DNA of 20,564 bases from Roseibacillus sp. (lineage in GTDB: Bacteria; Verrucomicrobiota; Verrucomicrobiae; Verrucomicrobiales; Akkermansiaceae). Below, one piece after another: positions 1 through 9,112 of this stretch. Position 1 is the stretch's first letter. The number at the start of each line of letters is the position of its first letter. A program made the translations under genes and the position numbers. Under the pieces are notes generated by a model. That model was given only the letters and a program-made list of their open reading frames with translations. It searched no databases and was not told the DNA's origin. Location of the stretch: positions 22,664-43,227 of the forward strand of contig PBNG01000015.1 in assembly GCA_002723015.1 (NCBI GenBank). The letters run 5' to 3'.

Positions 1-303
1 ACTGATCTTGCGGTGACAAACCTCGATGGACTCGATGAACGCGAAAGCATCAGAATTTGTACCGCATACGAAATTGATGGCCTAGAACACACTTTTCCAC
101 CGGCTCATCGCGGCGCATGGGAGCGAGCCCTTCCTGTGTATGAAACCCTTCCGGGTTGGAACTCCGACACTTCTACATGTCGGCGCTGGGACGAACTGCC
201 ATCAGAGGCCCAATCTTATCTGACCCGACTATCCGAACTGGCAGGAGCTCCAGTAAAGTATGTAGGAATCGGCCCCGACCGGGAGCAGACTATTCTTCTG
301 TAG
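1..303 (+). CDS. purA: Adenylosuccinate synthetase, C-terminal fragment (5' end outside window)
   Basis: The reading frame is open from base 1 and ends at TAG 301-303, giving about 100 C-terminal residues of an enzyme usually about 430 long. The fragment starts TDLAVTNLDGLD, the family's conserved IMP-site region, and continues through a YETLPGW segment to GAPVKYVGIGPDREQTI, the conserved end with the guanine-binding GIGPDR. PurA joins IMP and aspartate using GTP, the first committed step from IMP to AMP, in the cytoplasm. The GTG at 13 is an internal valine codon, not a start. uppS begins 77 bp downstream on the same strand, so co-transcription is possible. Nothing about the N-terminal GTPase motifs can be judged from this window. 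Confidence 0.95.
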   Translation, partial: TDLAVTNLDGLDERESIRICTAYEIDGLEHTFPPAHRGAWERALPVYETLPGWNSDTSTCRRWDELPSEAQSYLTRLSELAGAPVKYVGIGPDREQTILL

Positions 304-380
304 GAAATTCTCCCTTTCCCGCCAGAACGGGATATAAGTCGCAACAACCTGCGCTGTTCGGCGTAAATGCAAATCTAGCT

Positions 381-1088
381 GTGAGTGACTCTCATATCCC
401 GCAACATCTCGCCATCATCATGGACGGTAACGGTCGGTGGGCTCGAGAAAAAGGCCTTCCCCGGCGCGATGGCCACAGGGCAGGGGCAGAATCAGTGCGT
501 GAGGTTGTTGAAGCCTGTAAAAAGATCGGGGTTAGATTCCTCACTCTTTTTGCGTTCTCGTCCGAAAACTGGAACCGCCCAAAGCCGGAAATCCGCGCTT
601 TGATGGCACTTCTCAAGGAATTCCTGAGAGTAAAAACACCGGAGATGAAAGAGCAGGGTGTCCGACTCCACGCCATTGGCAGACTGAAAGACCTGCCGGC
701 GGATTGTCGAAAAGAGCTGAACTCCGCGATCGAACAAACCGCTTCCAATACCGAGATAGACGTGATCCTTGCTCTCTCCTACGGGTCCAGAGAGGAAATT
801 GTAGACGCAGCTCGACAACTCGCCCGCGAAGCTGCCAGCGGCGTCCTTGATCCGGAGGATATTGATAACGAAATGATGAGCCAGAGGCTCTACACTTCTA
901 ACATCCCTGATCCTGACCTTCTGATCCGAACATCCGGGGAGCGACGGATCTCCAATTTTCTGCTCTGGCAGATCAGTTATGCAGAAATAGTCATCAATGA
1001 CAAATTCTGGCCCGATTTCAGGGAATCTGATCTGAACGAGGCGATTGCCGAGTATGCTCAGCGTAATCGTCGATTCGGCTCGATTTAG
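381..1088 (+). CDS. uppS: Isoprenyl transferase (undecaprenyl diphosphate synthase, UppS family)
   Basis: This 235-residue protein has the usual length for cis-prenyltransferases. It starts at GTG 381; no ATG precedes the conserved region, and no Shine-Dalgarno is evident. Family motifs appear in order: HLAIIMDGNGRWA near the N-terminus (catalytic Asp in MDGNG), R-x-GH-x-AG for diphosphate binding, FAFSSENW, and the C-terminal DLLIRTSGE followed by SNFLLWQ and YAE. The enzyme condenses isopentenyl diphosphate onto farnesyl diphosphate at the membrane to make the C55 carrier for peptidoglycan and other surface polymers. In many bacteria uppS is followed by cdsA and dxr; here it lies between purA and a response regulator gene. 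The chain length of the product cannot be read with certainty from the sequence. Confidence 0.95.
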   Translation: MSDSHIPQHLAIIMDGNGRWAREKGLPRRDGHRAGAESVREVVEACKKIGVRFLTLFAFSSENWNRPKPEIRALMALLKEFLRVKTPEMKEQGVRLHAIGRLKDLPADCRKELNSAIEQTASNTEIDVILALSYGSREEIVDAARQLAREAASGVLDPEDIDNEMMSQRLYTSNIPDPDLLIRTSGERRISNFLLWQISYAEIVINDKFWPDFRESDLNEAIAEYAQRNRRFGSI

Positions 1089-1113
1089 TCTCCAATGCCT
1101 GATGAATAAGGGC

Positions 1114-2496
1114 ATGGCCACCGCCAACGCTGAGCAGACCATCCTCCTGGTTGACAAGGATCTGGATTACCTCAACTGGGCCACCAAGCATCTGGAGGCT
1201 AAAGGGCTGCGAATCCTTCGATGTGACAACGGAGAGAATGCTATCAAGGTAGCAGCCAAGACCCCCATCGACCTTGTGATTGCGGACATTCAATTAAAAC
1301 CGTTCGATGGCTTGGAACTGCTTTCCAGACTACGGGCAAAAAACACGAACGCCGTCGTTGTTCTAACGGCTGGCTTTCCCACCACCTCCCAGATCATAGA
1401 AGCAACACGGAGAGGTGCCCGAGACGTGTTGCGCAAGGAGTCTCTCTCATTCGAACTTCGACCAGTCGTCGAGGCCGCCCTTCAGAATATCGAGCAACGC
1501 AGGCACGCAGATGATAATGTGCCTTCCCTCCCTGACTCTGAGGGACCCGTGCAGATGATCGGCGTCTCAAGGACCTTGCAGGATGTTTTTAAGGTCGTTG
1601 GGCGAGTTTCCCAGACGGATGCTCCCGTACTGATAACCGGAGAAAGCGGAACCGGAAAAGAGTTAGTCGCGCGAGCCCTTCATGAATATAGCCCGCGGAG
1701 CAAATCGGAAATGGTCGCTATCAATTGCGGAGCCATTCCGGAGAATCTTCTGGAGAGTGAGCTCTTTGGACACGAAAAGGGATCCTTCACAGGAGCATTC
1801 GCTCGCCGGGCAGGCCGCTTCGAGCAATGTGATGGCGGAACCCTCTTTCTCGATGAAATCGGAGACATGCCCGGATCAGTCCAAGTAAAACTCCTGCGAG
1901 TGCTGCAGGAAGGCACGTTCTCCCGCGTCGGAAGTAATGAAACCCTGCAAAGTGATGTCCGGATTGTTGCAGCTACTAACAAGGATCTTGCCACCGAAGT
2001 TGCACAAGGTGACTTCAGGGAAGATCTCTACTACCGCCTCAATGTCGTGGAAATCACTCTACCACCTCTCCGAGATCGCCCGGAAGATATACCTCTTCTA
2101 TCCGAATTTTTCCTGCAGCGGCTCGCACGAAAACAAGGCATGGCCCGCATGCGACTAAGCGGTGAGGCCATCGAGACACTGCAGAAACATAATTGGCCCG
2201 GCAACGTCAGGGAACTCGAGAATACCATCGCACGCGCATGCGCGCTTTCCACTACCGACCTTCTTCTACCTGAGGATATCCCATTCGCTCGTAGTCCATT
2301 TACTCAGACTCAGAAACTCCATTCCGCTATCGACACCCTCCTATCCGCTACCCCGGGATCAAACGAAGGACTGCTCTCCCATCTTATCAGCGAAATTTGT
2401 AGAAAGGCATTTGATGAAAGTGGAGGCAATACGAAAGAAAGCGCGCGGCATTTGGGAATCTCGCAGTCTGAGTTACGCGATTACCTTGGAAACTGA
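1114..2496 (+). CDS. NtrC-family sigma-54-dependent response regulator
   Basis: The three-domain layout is complete at about 460 residues. The receiver (about 8-125) has acidic residues D14 and D16, phospho-acceptor D58 (VIAD), T85 and K108. The AAA+ domain (about 147-385) has Walker A GESGTGK (176-182), loop GSFTGA (223-228, a variant of GAFTGA that contacts sigma-54), Walker B TLFLDE and the WPGNVREL segment. The C-terminus carries a Fis-type helix-turn-helix (about 427-458, GGNTKESARHLGIS). Phosphorylation should trigger oligomerisation and ATP-driven opening of sigma-54 promoters. The start could be ATG 1102 or ATG 1114; neither has a well-spaced ribosome site, and 1114 puts the receiver close to the N-terminus. 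It begins 25 bp after uppS. No sensor kinase gene is present in the window, so its input signal is unknown. Confidence 0.93.
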   Translation: MATANAEQTILLVDKDLDYLNWATKHLEAKGLRILRCDNGENAIKVAAKTPIDLVIADIQLKPFDGLELLSRLRAKNTNAVVVLTAGFPTTSQIIEATRRGARDVLRKESLSFELRPVVEAALQNIEQRRHADDNVPSLPDSEGPVQMIGVSRTLQDVFKVVGRVSQTDAPVLITGESGTGKELVARALHEYSPRSKSEMVAINCGAIPENLLESELFGHEKGSFTGAFARRAGRFEQCDGGTLFLDEIGDMPGSVQVKLLRVLQEGTFSRVGSNETLQSDVRIVAATNKDLATEVAQGDFREDLYYRLNVVEITLPPLRDRPEDIPLLSEFFLQRLARKQGMARMRLSGEAIETLQKHNWPGNVRELENTIARACALSTTDLLLPEDIPFARSPFTQTQKLHSAIDTLLSATPGSNEGLLSHLISEICRKAFDESGGNTKESARHLGISQSELRDYLGN

Positions 2497-2525
2497 ACGC
2501 AACCTGCGCCCTGCGCTCATCCAGC

Positions 2526-3143
2526 GTGACTATTATTGAACATCCTCTCATCGCAGACCGTCTGACCCGCCTCCGGGACAAACGGACCACTCCCCGGGAG
2601 TTTAGACTTCTGCTTCACAACATTGCGATCCTGATGGCCGCAGAGGTAACGGCTAATCTCGCCACCTCGGCGTGCAGGGTTGAAACTCCAATCGAAGAGT
2701 CGGAGGGCCGGCAACTATCCATGCCCATAATTCTTGTCCCCGTTCTCAGAGCTGGCCTGACTCTTACTGAAGGGTTCCTGAGCGCCATTCCGGAAGCCAC
2801 CGTGGCCCACATAGGCCTACGCAGGAACCATAAGACCCTCGAACCCGAGCTGTATTATCCTAATCCATCTGTTGATTTCACCAACTCCACCACCATTGTT
2901 CTGGATCCGATGCTGGCGACCGCTGGAACTGCCATCGAAACAATCCGAATCCTCCAGAAACAAGGGGCAGAGCGAATCTCTTTCGCCTGCGTGATCGCAG
3001 CTCCCGAGGGTCTCGAGGCCCTTCAAGCCGCACAACCGAGCCTGCCGGTCAGCGTCGCCGCGGTAGACCGCTGTCTTAATGAAAATGGGTATATCTGTCC
3101 CGGGCTAGGGGATGCGGGAGACCGCGCGTTTGGAACAGTGTGA
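2526..3143 (+). CDS. upp: Uracil phosphoribosyltransferase
   Basis: This 205-residue protein matches the usual Upp length of about 208. It has the PRPP-binding loop TIVLDPMLATAGT (about 123-135), an upstream PVLRAGL segment, and the C-terminal uracil-binding signature GYICPGLGDAGDRAFGT. It converts uracil and PRPP to UMP in pyrimidine salvage in the cytoplasm. The start is GTG 2526, which gives the standard short N-terminus with IEHPLI; no Shine-Dalgarno is visible. One departure is that the usual KLP after the YY pair is replaced by NPS (YYPNPSVDF), which should not prevent activity. Its stop overlaps the longest possible start of the following TPR gene by 4 bp (GTGA), suggesting translational coupling. 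Confidence 0.96.
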   Translation: MTIIEHPLIADRLTRLRDKRTTPREFRLLLHNIAILMAAEVTANLATSACRVETPIEESEGRQLSMPIILVPVLRAGLTLTEGFLSAIPEATVAHIGLRRNHKTLEPELYYPNPSVDFTNSTTIVLDPMLATAGTAIETIRILQKQGAERISFACVIAAPEGLEALQAAQPSLPVSVAAVDRCLNENGYICPGLGDAGDRAFGTV

Positions 3144-5767
3144 TCCAATCTAGCAATCTGCCAGGTCCCTGCTATTGTAGGGCAGTGATCCGGGTAATGA
3201 TTCCGCTGGTCGGACTAGCGCTGTTCTCTGCTTCTCTGAGAGCCGAAGAAGACAGCGCGCCTGAACAGAACCCTCTCTACATCAAAGGCATCAATGCCTT
3301 GAAGGACCACCTCCCCGATCTGGCTATCGAGCCCCTCAAGGCCTCTCTGGGCGACTTCAAGGACAACCCGCAAGCCCTTACCAGAATTCACATTAAACTG
3401 GCAGAAGCGCTTGTACGCACTGGCCGCCTGCAGGAACACCTCCGCGACACTCAGAAGCTTGCCACCTCCGCTCTTGATTATCTGGCCGAATACCTGAGCG
3501 AGGAGAATCCGGCCGCCATTTTCTGGTCAGCCCATGCCCACGTTCTTAAAGGGGAACTTACTCAGGCTGCCACTCTTTTCGCAGAACTTGAAAAGACGGA
3601 GGACAGGGGCCTTCGAGAGCAGAGTTCCCTTTCACGGGCTTACATTCTCTCAGCCCTTGGCGACACCAGGGGAGCACACGCGCTTCTCAAGAACATCTCC
3701 GGCGACCAGGCCCAAACCCCGCTCTCACAGGATGCTCTTCTCCTGAGTGCTACCATGCTGATTGAGCAGCAGAGAGCCTCAGAGGCGGAAGAGATCCTGA
3801 ACAAGGACTTTGCGCCCTTAAGCCGCCAGCAGCAAATCCACCTGACCTACCTCCGGGCCCGGCTTACCGCCCTCAGCGACAAACGCCAAGCGATTCCGCT
3901 CCTGCGCAAAATCATAGATGACCCAGATCCTGTACAGCCCCTAATTCGACATAGCGCTCAGGTATTCATTGCCGAGTGCTTGCGCGATACCGAGCAGGTG
4001 GAGGACGCCTTCACCACTCTTGTCAACCTGATCGATAAACACCAACGAACCCCTCTTCTGGAAATCGCCTTCCATCGATTGCATAGCTGCGCTTCCACTG
4101 AGCCTCTACTAAAGAGGCTGGAGGAACAACTGGGCACTTGGGCTGATTTCAAATCAACATCTCCCGCCCTCCAGCCCCAGCCAAGTGGCGCGGTCATCGT
4201 CTCACCAGGAGCGGAGACCAGAACCGGATATGCCCTTTTCTTTCACGCTGCCTGCCTGGCCCAGAGAAATAATAAAGATTCAAATGATCAGGCCGAGCGT
4301 CGACTCTCCTGGCTTGTAACCAACATGCCGGCCCATCCGTTCTGGGATCGCTCCGTTCTGGAGATGGCCAAGTTGCAGATAGCCAGCAGGAGAAAAAAGA
4401 CCGCTATCGCCACCCTCGAGACGCTCAATGAATCCCCCGGCTCTTCAGCAGTAGATGAAGAGTCCGCACGATTGTTGGCGAGGCTCTACTTTGAGGATGG
4501 CAATTTCACCTCTGCGTCCTCAGCCTTTCTCAGGGCTCACAGGTCCTTTCCCCTTGGCGAGGAAGATATCTCTGCCGTGAATGCAGGGATCAGCCTGTTG
4601 CGCGCTGGTGACGAGACAAGCTTCCGTGGTCTCCTCGAATCTCTTGGTCCTTCGAAGGCCCACACCACTCTCCTTCTTGAGCGAGCCCTCCATGAAGCAT
4701 CTCTGAAGACAGAAAGTGCCGCAGAGCTTCTGGGACGATTCCTCAGCCGTCATCCTGATCACCCGAGAGGCGCCGAGGCGCAGCTTGCGCTCCTTGAGGC
4801 ATCTGCACATTCAATTCCCAATGAGTTGTCGGCCCTGCAGAGGATCGCCTCCAGTCTGAGCGCTCTCGACGCCAGCTCATTCAATTTCAGCCAAGGGCTA
4901 CGCTATCTCAACCTCCATCTGCAGATCGCCAGTGGTACAGGTAAATGGGAACCCGCAATCAAATCCTCCAAGGAGTTTCTCAAATCTCATCCTGCGAGCC
5001 GGATGACATCCCTCATTCAATTCAAGCTGGCTGAGGCATACTTTCACAACGGGGACATGGGAGAGGCCCAGAGCAGATTCCAAACGATTGCCTCTTCAAC
5101 AACCGATGACGAAATGTCTGAGACCGCCCTTTTTTATGCGGCCCGTTCTGCACTCAAGGTTGGGGGAGAAAACTCTGACACTGACGCCGAGGACTTCCTG
5201 AATACGATTATAGGCCGAGCAGGTCCGCTTGCCACGGACGCGATGCTGCTTCTGGCACGCAGCCAGATCGACCGGAGTCCAAGCGCAGCTCTGGCTACGC
5301 TCGCAAGCCTTCTTGAGAACAAGAATCCATTCCTCCTTGATGCACGCATGCTCGCAGGGGAAGCCCACCGGGAAATCGGCGACCCCGACAACCTCGTAGC
5401 AGCCCTGAAAATATATGATGATGTCATTGCCCGACCTGGAACCCCTTACTCCGTCAGCAACCATCTCTTCTTTCTCAAGGGGCAGATTTTCGAAGACCTT
5501 AAAAAACCCAGGGAAGCACTCGAGGCATACTATCATGTTGTCCGGCGAGAAAACCTCCACCTGCAAGGTGAGCCGTCGGAATGGTTCTATTTTTCACGAT
5601 GTGCTTTCGCTGCAGTAGAAGTTCTTTCCAAGGGCGCACTCCCCCGCTGGGCGGCTTCCGTCGAGATCCTCAGACTCGTTGAAAACAGTGCCAGTCCATG
5701 GCGGGAGGAAGCTGGTCGCCGGCGCCTTGAAATAGAGTTGGAACACCAGCTCTTTGACGGTGAGTGA
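3140..5767 (+). CDS. Large exported tetratricopeptide-repeat protein, function unknown
   Basis: This is a protein of up to 875 residues. A hydrophobic segment (about 20-32) followed by ASLRA and an acidic EED stretch looks like a signal peptide cut after residue 35. No lipobox cysteine follows, so a soluble periplasmic protein is inferred. The rest is almost all alpha-helical TPR-like repeats: alternating pairs with A/L/G spacing, for example FTSASSAFLRAHRSFP, KLAEAYFHNGDMGEAQSRFQ and ALKIYDDVIARPGTPY. No catalytic motif is seen. Starts could be GTG 3140 (4-bp overlap with upp), GTG 3185 (AGGG just upstream, and an Arg in the signal n-region) or ATG 3197. It most likely acts as a scaffold for envelope assembly, by analogy with other long TPR proteins; I do not recognise a named family. 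Confidence 0.85.
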   Translation: MIQSSNLPGPCYCRAVIRVMIPLVGLALFSASLRAEEDSAPEQNPLYIKGINALKDHLPDLAIEPLKASLGDFKDNPQALTRIHIKLAEALVRTGRLQEHLRDTQKLATSALDYLAEYLSEENPAAIFWSAHAHVLKGELTQAATLFAELEKTEDRGLREQSSLSRAYILSALGDTRGAHALLKNISGDQAQTPLSQDALLLSATMLIEQQRASEAEEILNKDFAPLSRQQQIHLTYLRARLTALSDKRQAIPLLRKIIDDPDPVQPLIRHSAQVFIAECLRDTEQVEDAFTTLVNLIDKHQRTPLLEIAFHRLHSCASTEPLLKRLEEQLGTWADFKSTSPALQPQPSGAVIVSPGAETRTGYALFFHAACLAQRNNKDSNDQAERRLSWLVTNMPAHPFWDRSVLEMAKLQIASRRKKTAIATLETLNESPGSSAVDEESARLLARLYFEDGNFTSASSAFLRAHRSFPLGEEDISAVNAGISLLRAGDETSFRGLLESLGPSKAHTTLLLERALHEASLKTESAAELLGRFLSRHPDHPRGAEAQLALLEASAHSIPNELSALQRIASSLSALDASSFNFSQGLRYLNLHLQIASGTGKWEPAIKSSKEFLKSHPASRMTSLIQFKLAEAYFHNGDMGEAQSRFQTIASSTTDDEMSETALFYAARSALKVGGENSDTDAEDFLNTIIGRAGPLATDAMLLLARSQIDRSPSAALATLASLLENKNPFLLDARMLAGEAHREIGDPDNLVAALKIYDDVIARPGTPYSVSNHLFFLKGQIFEDLKKPREALEAYYHVVRRENLHLQGEPSEWFYFSRCAFAAVEVLSKGALPRWAASVEILRLVENSASPWREEAGRRRLEIELEHQLFDGE

Positions 5768-5834
5768 ACCTCTCATTGCGAAATCGTAGAAACACGCTCG
5801 ACAGCTCAGGAATCCAGAGCAAAGTTTTCACGCA

Positions 5835-6914
5835 ATGCCGAAGCCAAAGCTCTTTATCCCTGGTCCCGTCGATATTTCTGCTACCACCTATGAAGCAATG
5901 TGCTCCCCGATGATCGGGCATAGGGGAAAGGATTTTGAAGCTCTCTACGCAAACATGCAGCCCGGCCTTCAGGAAATCGCCGGAACCAAGAGACCCGTAT
6001 TTCTCTCTACTTCATCAGCCTGGGGAGTCATGGAAGGGGCAATCCGGAACCTGGTCCAGAAAAAGGTCCTCAACCTTTGTTGCGGGGCCTTCTCTGACAA
6101 ATGGTTTGACGTCTCGATGCGGTGCGGAAAAGAAGCCGAAAAGATTCAGGCTGAGTGGGGACAGCCCATTGATCCAGAATTGGTCAGAAGCAAACTCTCC
6201 GGCGGTGGCTTTGACACTGTTACAATGGTCCACAACGAAACTTCAACCGGAGTACTGAATCCACTTACTGAAATCGCTGCCGTCGTGAAGGAGTTTGATG
6301 ATGTTCTGCTGGTAGTTGATACCGTGAGCTCCTTCAGCGCAGTGGAGATCCCAACTGATGAGATTGGAGTAGATGTCCTTCTCGCCGGTGTTCAGAAAGC
6401 GATGGCCCTTCCACCAGGTCTCTCCGTCTTTGTCGTCTCGGAGCGAGCCTTGGCTAGGGCAGAAACGACTGGCGATCGTGGCTATTATTTCGACTTCCTC
6501 GAGTTTGAAAAAAACCACCAGAAGAACAACACCCCGTCTACCCCATCAATCAGCTTGCTTTATGCGCTCGATTCCATGGTCTCATCAATCATCGATGAAG
6601 GTCTTGAGGCAAGATTCCGGCGGCACTCCGAGACCAACGCGCTCGTTCATGGCTGGGTAGAGGAAAACGGATTCGAACTGTTCGCGCCCGAGGGATTTCG
6701 CTCCAAGACCCTGACTGCCGTAGAGAACAATCGAGAGATTGATGTCCCCGGCTTCATCAAGGCTGTTCGCGATCGCCACAATCTTCTGATCAATGGTGGT
6801 TACGGGAAAATCAAGGGAAAGACGTTCCGAATCAGCAACATGGGCAACGAAACCATCTCGACGATAAAGGAACTGCTTGAGGCCCTGAATGCGGTCCTTC
6901 CTGAATTCACCTAG
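5835..6914 (+). CDS. Class V (fold type I) PLP aminotransferase, alanine/serine-glyoxylate aminotransferase-like
   Basis: The 359-residue protein has the full fold. FIPGPVDI lies at the N-terminus, the family's substrate-side entry loop, followed by MIGHRGKDF and HNETSTGVLNP (about 133-143). VVDTVSSF holds the PLP-pyridine Asp (D162). AGVQKAM holds the likely Schiff-base lysine K188, and FRISNMG holds the likely carboxylate-binding Arg (R332). TPSTPSISLLYALD is also typical. Members transfer amino groups between alanine or serine and glyoxylate or pyruvate; related enzymes include phosphoserine aminotransferases and 2-aminoethylphosphonate transaminases, so the substrate is uncertain. The start is ATG 5835, 67 bp after the TPR gene, without a clear Shine-Dalgarno. 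It ends 22 bp from the convergent pepP stop. Confidence 0.9.
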   Translation: MPKPKLFIPGPVDISATTYEAMCSPMIGHRGKDFEALYANMQPGLQEIAGTKRPVFLSTSSAWGVMEGAIRNLVQKKVLNLCCGAFSDKWFDVSMRCGKEAEKIQAEWGQPIDPELVRSKLSGGGFDTVTMVHNETSTGVLNPLTEIAAVVKEFDDVLLVVDTVSSFSAVEIPTDEIGVDVLLAGVQKAMALPPGLSVFVVSERALARAETTGDRGYYFDFLEFEKNHQKNNTPSTPSISLLYALDSMVSSIIDEGLEARFRRHSETNALVHGWVEENGFELFAPEGFRSKTLTAVENNREIDVPGFIKAVRDRHNLLINGGYGKIKGKTFRISNMGNETISTIKELLEALNAVLPEFT

Positions 6915-6936
6915 GAGCGACAGACGCCGTCCTTGA

Positions 6937-8232
6937 CTATGATGCGTTCATCGCGTCCTCAATCTCTTCAACCTCAATGGGGAATCTGGAGAACAGGTTA
7001 ATATTTTCATCTTTTCCGATAAGGATGTCATCCTCAAGACGGACTCCTAGGTTCTCTTCCCTGATATAAATTCCGGGCTCGACCGTGAACACCATCCCCT
7101 CCCTGACGGGTTCATAGGCATTTCCAACGTCATGAACGTCGAGACCAAGGTGATGACCGATCCCATGCATGTAATACTTCTTTACGAGTGGCCGTTCACG
7201 AGGGTCCTGCCGCTTTGCCTCCTCGGCATCAATGAGACCTAGCCTGATCAACTCGACCTCCATCAATTCGATAGTGTGATCCCGCCACTCTTGCTGGGTC
7301 ACTCCGGGGCGAAGGAAATCCATCGAACCTCTCTGGACGCGGAGTACGGAATTGTAAACGTCCCGCTGGCGGTCAGTAAACCTCCCATTCACAGGGACGG
7401 TTCGAGTCATATCGGCATTCCAGTTTGCCCACTCGGCACCTACGTCCATCAGAACCATCTGCCCATCCTCGCATGTGGTATTATTGTCAAGGTAATGGAG
7501 TACGCAGGCATTTTTCCCGGTTCCAATTATGGGGGGATAGGCAAAACCTTTGGAGCGCTTCCGAACGAACTCATGAAGGTATTCAGCTTCAATTTCCCAC
7601 TCCCCGACCCCTGGCTTTATAAAATCGAGTACTCTACGGAAACCACTTTCCGTAAGATCAATGGCCTTCTGCAGCTGCTCTAATTCAACCGCGTCCTTGA
7701 TGACGCGTAGTCGGTCCATCAACGGCGCTAACCGCTTGTAGTCGTGAAGGGGATAACGGTCCCTGCATTCCCTGATAAAACGAGCGTTGCGTGTCTCAAC
7801 CACTATTTCCGCACGCAAGTGCTCATTTGTAGCGAGGTAGACCGATTTGGCCTGAGGCATCAAGCGGTGGAAGTGCGCGTCAAAGCTGCTGGTCCAATTT
7901 ACCTGCTCTACACCAGAGACCTCTGAAGCCTGAGATTTCGTCAACTTTTCGCCCTCCCAGATGGAAATGAGCTCGCTCGTCTCTCTGACAAAAAGAATTT
8001 CGCGGTCTCTCTCCTCGGCTGCGTCCGGAAACAGGATTACGACCGACTCCTCCTGATCAACCCCTGAGAGATAATAAAGGTCACGGTTCTGTACGAAGGG
8101 TAACACGCCGTCCGCATTGGTTGGGAGAATGTCATTAGCGTGTACTATGGCCATTGCCCCCGGCTCCATCAACTCCGACAACCGGGACCGGTTCCCGGTG
8201 AAAAGAACGCTATCAATCTGCTCGTATCTCAT
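6937..8232 (-). CDS. pepP: Xaa-Pro aminopeptidase, M24B family
   Basis: Starting at ATG 8230-8232, preceded by a good AGAGGA ribosome site, the protein has 431 residues, close to E. coli PepP (about 440). An N-terminal AMP_N-type domain (about 5-140, with NRDLYYLSG) precedes the pita-bread catalytic domain. All five dimetal ligands are visible by family alignment: D263 (LMDVGAE), D274 (NADMTRT), H360 (MHGIGHHLG), E385 (FTVEPGIYI) and E400 (GVRLEDD). It removes N-terminal residues that precede proline, in the cytoplasm. A 25-residue upstream extension is open but lacks a comparable ribosome site and family similarity. It lies 34 bp after nadK on the same strand, so both are probably one operon. 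It converges with the aminotransferase gene. Confidence 0.95.
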   Translation of the reverse strand: MRYEQIDSVLFTGNRSRLSELMEPGAMAIVHANDILPTNADGVLPFVQNRDLYYLSGVDQEESVVILFPDAAEERDREILFVRETSELISIWEGEKLTKSQASEVSGVEQVNWTSSFDAHFHRLMPQAKSVYLATNEHLRAEIVVETRNARFIRECRDRYPLHDYKRLAPLMDRLRVIKDAVELEQLQKAIDLTESGFRRVLDFIKPGVGEWEIEAEYLHEFVRKRSKGFAYPPIIGTGKNACVLHYLDNNTTCEDGQMVLMDVGAEWANWNADMTRTVPVNGRFTDRQRDVYNSVLRVQRGSMDFLRPGVTQQEWRDHTIELMEVELIRLGLIDAEEAKRQDPRERPLVKKYYMHGIGHHLGLDVHDVGNAYEPVREGMVFTVEPGIYIREENLGVRLEDDILIGKDENINLFSRFPIEVEEIEDAMNAS

Positions 8233-8266
8233 TCTGTCCTCTTCTACCCGGAAGGAGCCGCCCTGT

Positions 8267-9112
8267 CTAGCCGCCTGACCACCCAAGCTTTCCCCGGAGA
8301 GTCTCATAAAAACTGTGATTCGGGAGCCTTACGATCTTCAGGGGAGCAGGGGCCCTTTCCACGCGCACGATGCCCGACTCTCCCAATTGAAGAACCTCTC
8401 TTCCATCTACGGTGAAGAGTATTGAGTCTGAATGCCGCTGGTTTGCTTTCAGCTCAATCAGGGAGTCATCACCAAGCACCAGAGAGCGGTCACTCAGGCT
8501 ATGAGGACAGATAGGGGTAATTACCAGTACCCCCGCCTGCTCATCGATGAGCGGCCCACCAGCTGCTAGAGAATAAGCCGTCGATCCCGTAGGAGTCGCC
8601 ACAATCAATCCGTCAGCGCGGTAACGATTGAGTAGTTCCCCATTCACCCGAGCTTCAAGTGAAATCAAGCGTCCAGTTCCTCCCCTCATCAGCACCACCT
8701 CATTGAGTGCCATGAAGACATGGTCCTGACCACTGACATCAGTCATTGAGACCCGTAGTGCCGCTCGGTTCACTACTACATGCTCCCGTTCTGCAACGGC
8801 CGCAGCAAACTCATTAATATCAGCAGCAGTGCAGGCAGTGAGAAACCCGAGAGTTCCTATATTTACCCCTGCAACCGGGACATCACAGTTTCCCATCTTG
8901 TGAACCGTATCCAGAAGAGTGCCGTCTCCTCCGAGCGATATCACCAGCTCTGCTCCTTCCCAGGACCGAACGAAGCCCTCTTGTCCCAGGAGGGCCGCAC
9001 TCTCCTTTTCGAGAACAGTTTCAATTCCTCTTGCCTCCAGTGCCTCACAGATTCGCCTCAGAGCAGGGGGAGCCTGCTCATTTTGAGGGTTGGCAATGAC
9101 CGCCACTTTCAT
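8267..9112 (-). CDS. nadK: NAD kinase
   Basis: The 281-residue protein has the ATP-NAD kinase signatures. GGDGTLL (61-67) carries the catalytic Asp in GGDGT, NIGTLGFLT follows, then ALNEVVL (NE at 137-138). GLIVATPTGSTAYSLAAGGP (168-187) and TPICPHSLSDRS (199-210) line the nucleotide site. It phosphorylates NAD to NADP in the cytoplasm, the only de novo route to NADP. The start is ATG 9110-9112, with AAAGGG five bases upstream on the minus strand. It is the first gene of the leftward nadK-pepP unit and is divergent from the RNA-binding protein gene across a 223-bp regulatory gap. Whether it uses ATP or polyphosphate cannot be told from the sequence. Confidence 0.96.
   Translation of the reverse strand: MKVAVIANPQNEQAPPALRRICEALEARGIETVLEKESAALLGQEGFVRSWEGAELVISLGGDGTLLDTVHKMGNCDVPVAGVNIGTLGFLTACTAADINEFAAAVAEREHVVVNRAALRVSMTDVSGQDHVFMALNEVVLMRGGTGRLISLEARVNGELLNRYRADGLIVATPTGSTAYSLAAGGPLIDEQAGVLVITPICPHSLSDRSLVLGDDSLIELKANQRHSDSILFTVDGREVLQLGESGIVRVERAPAPLKIVRLPNHSFYETLRGKLGWSGG

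Noticed and set aside
156..380. Longer uppS reading frame overlapping purA
   Set aside because: The upstream residues are an out-of-frame reading of the purA end and lie outside the conserved UppS domain.
6915..6936. Terminator in the 22-bp gap between the convergent aminotransferase and pepP genes
   Set aside because: No stem longer than a few base pairs could be formed there.
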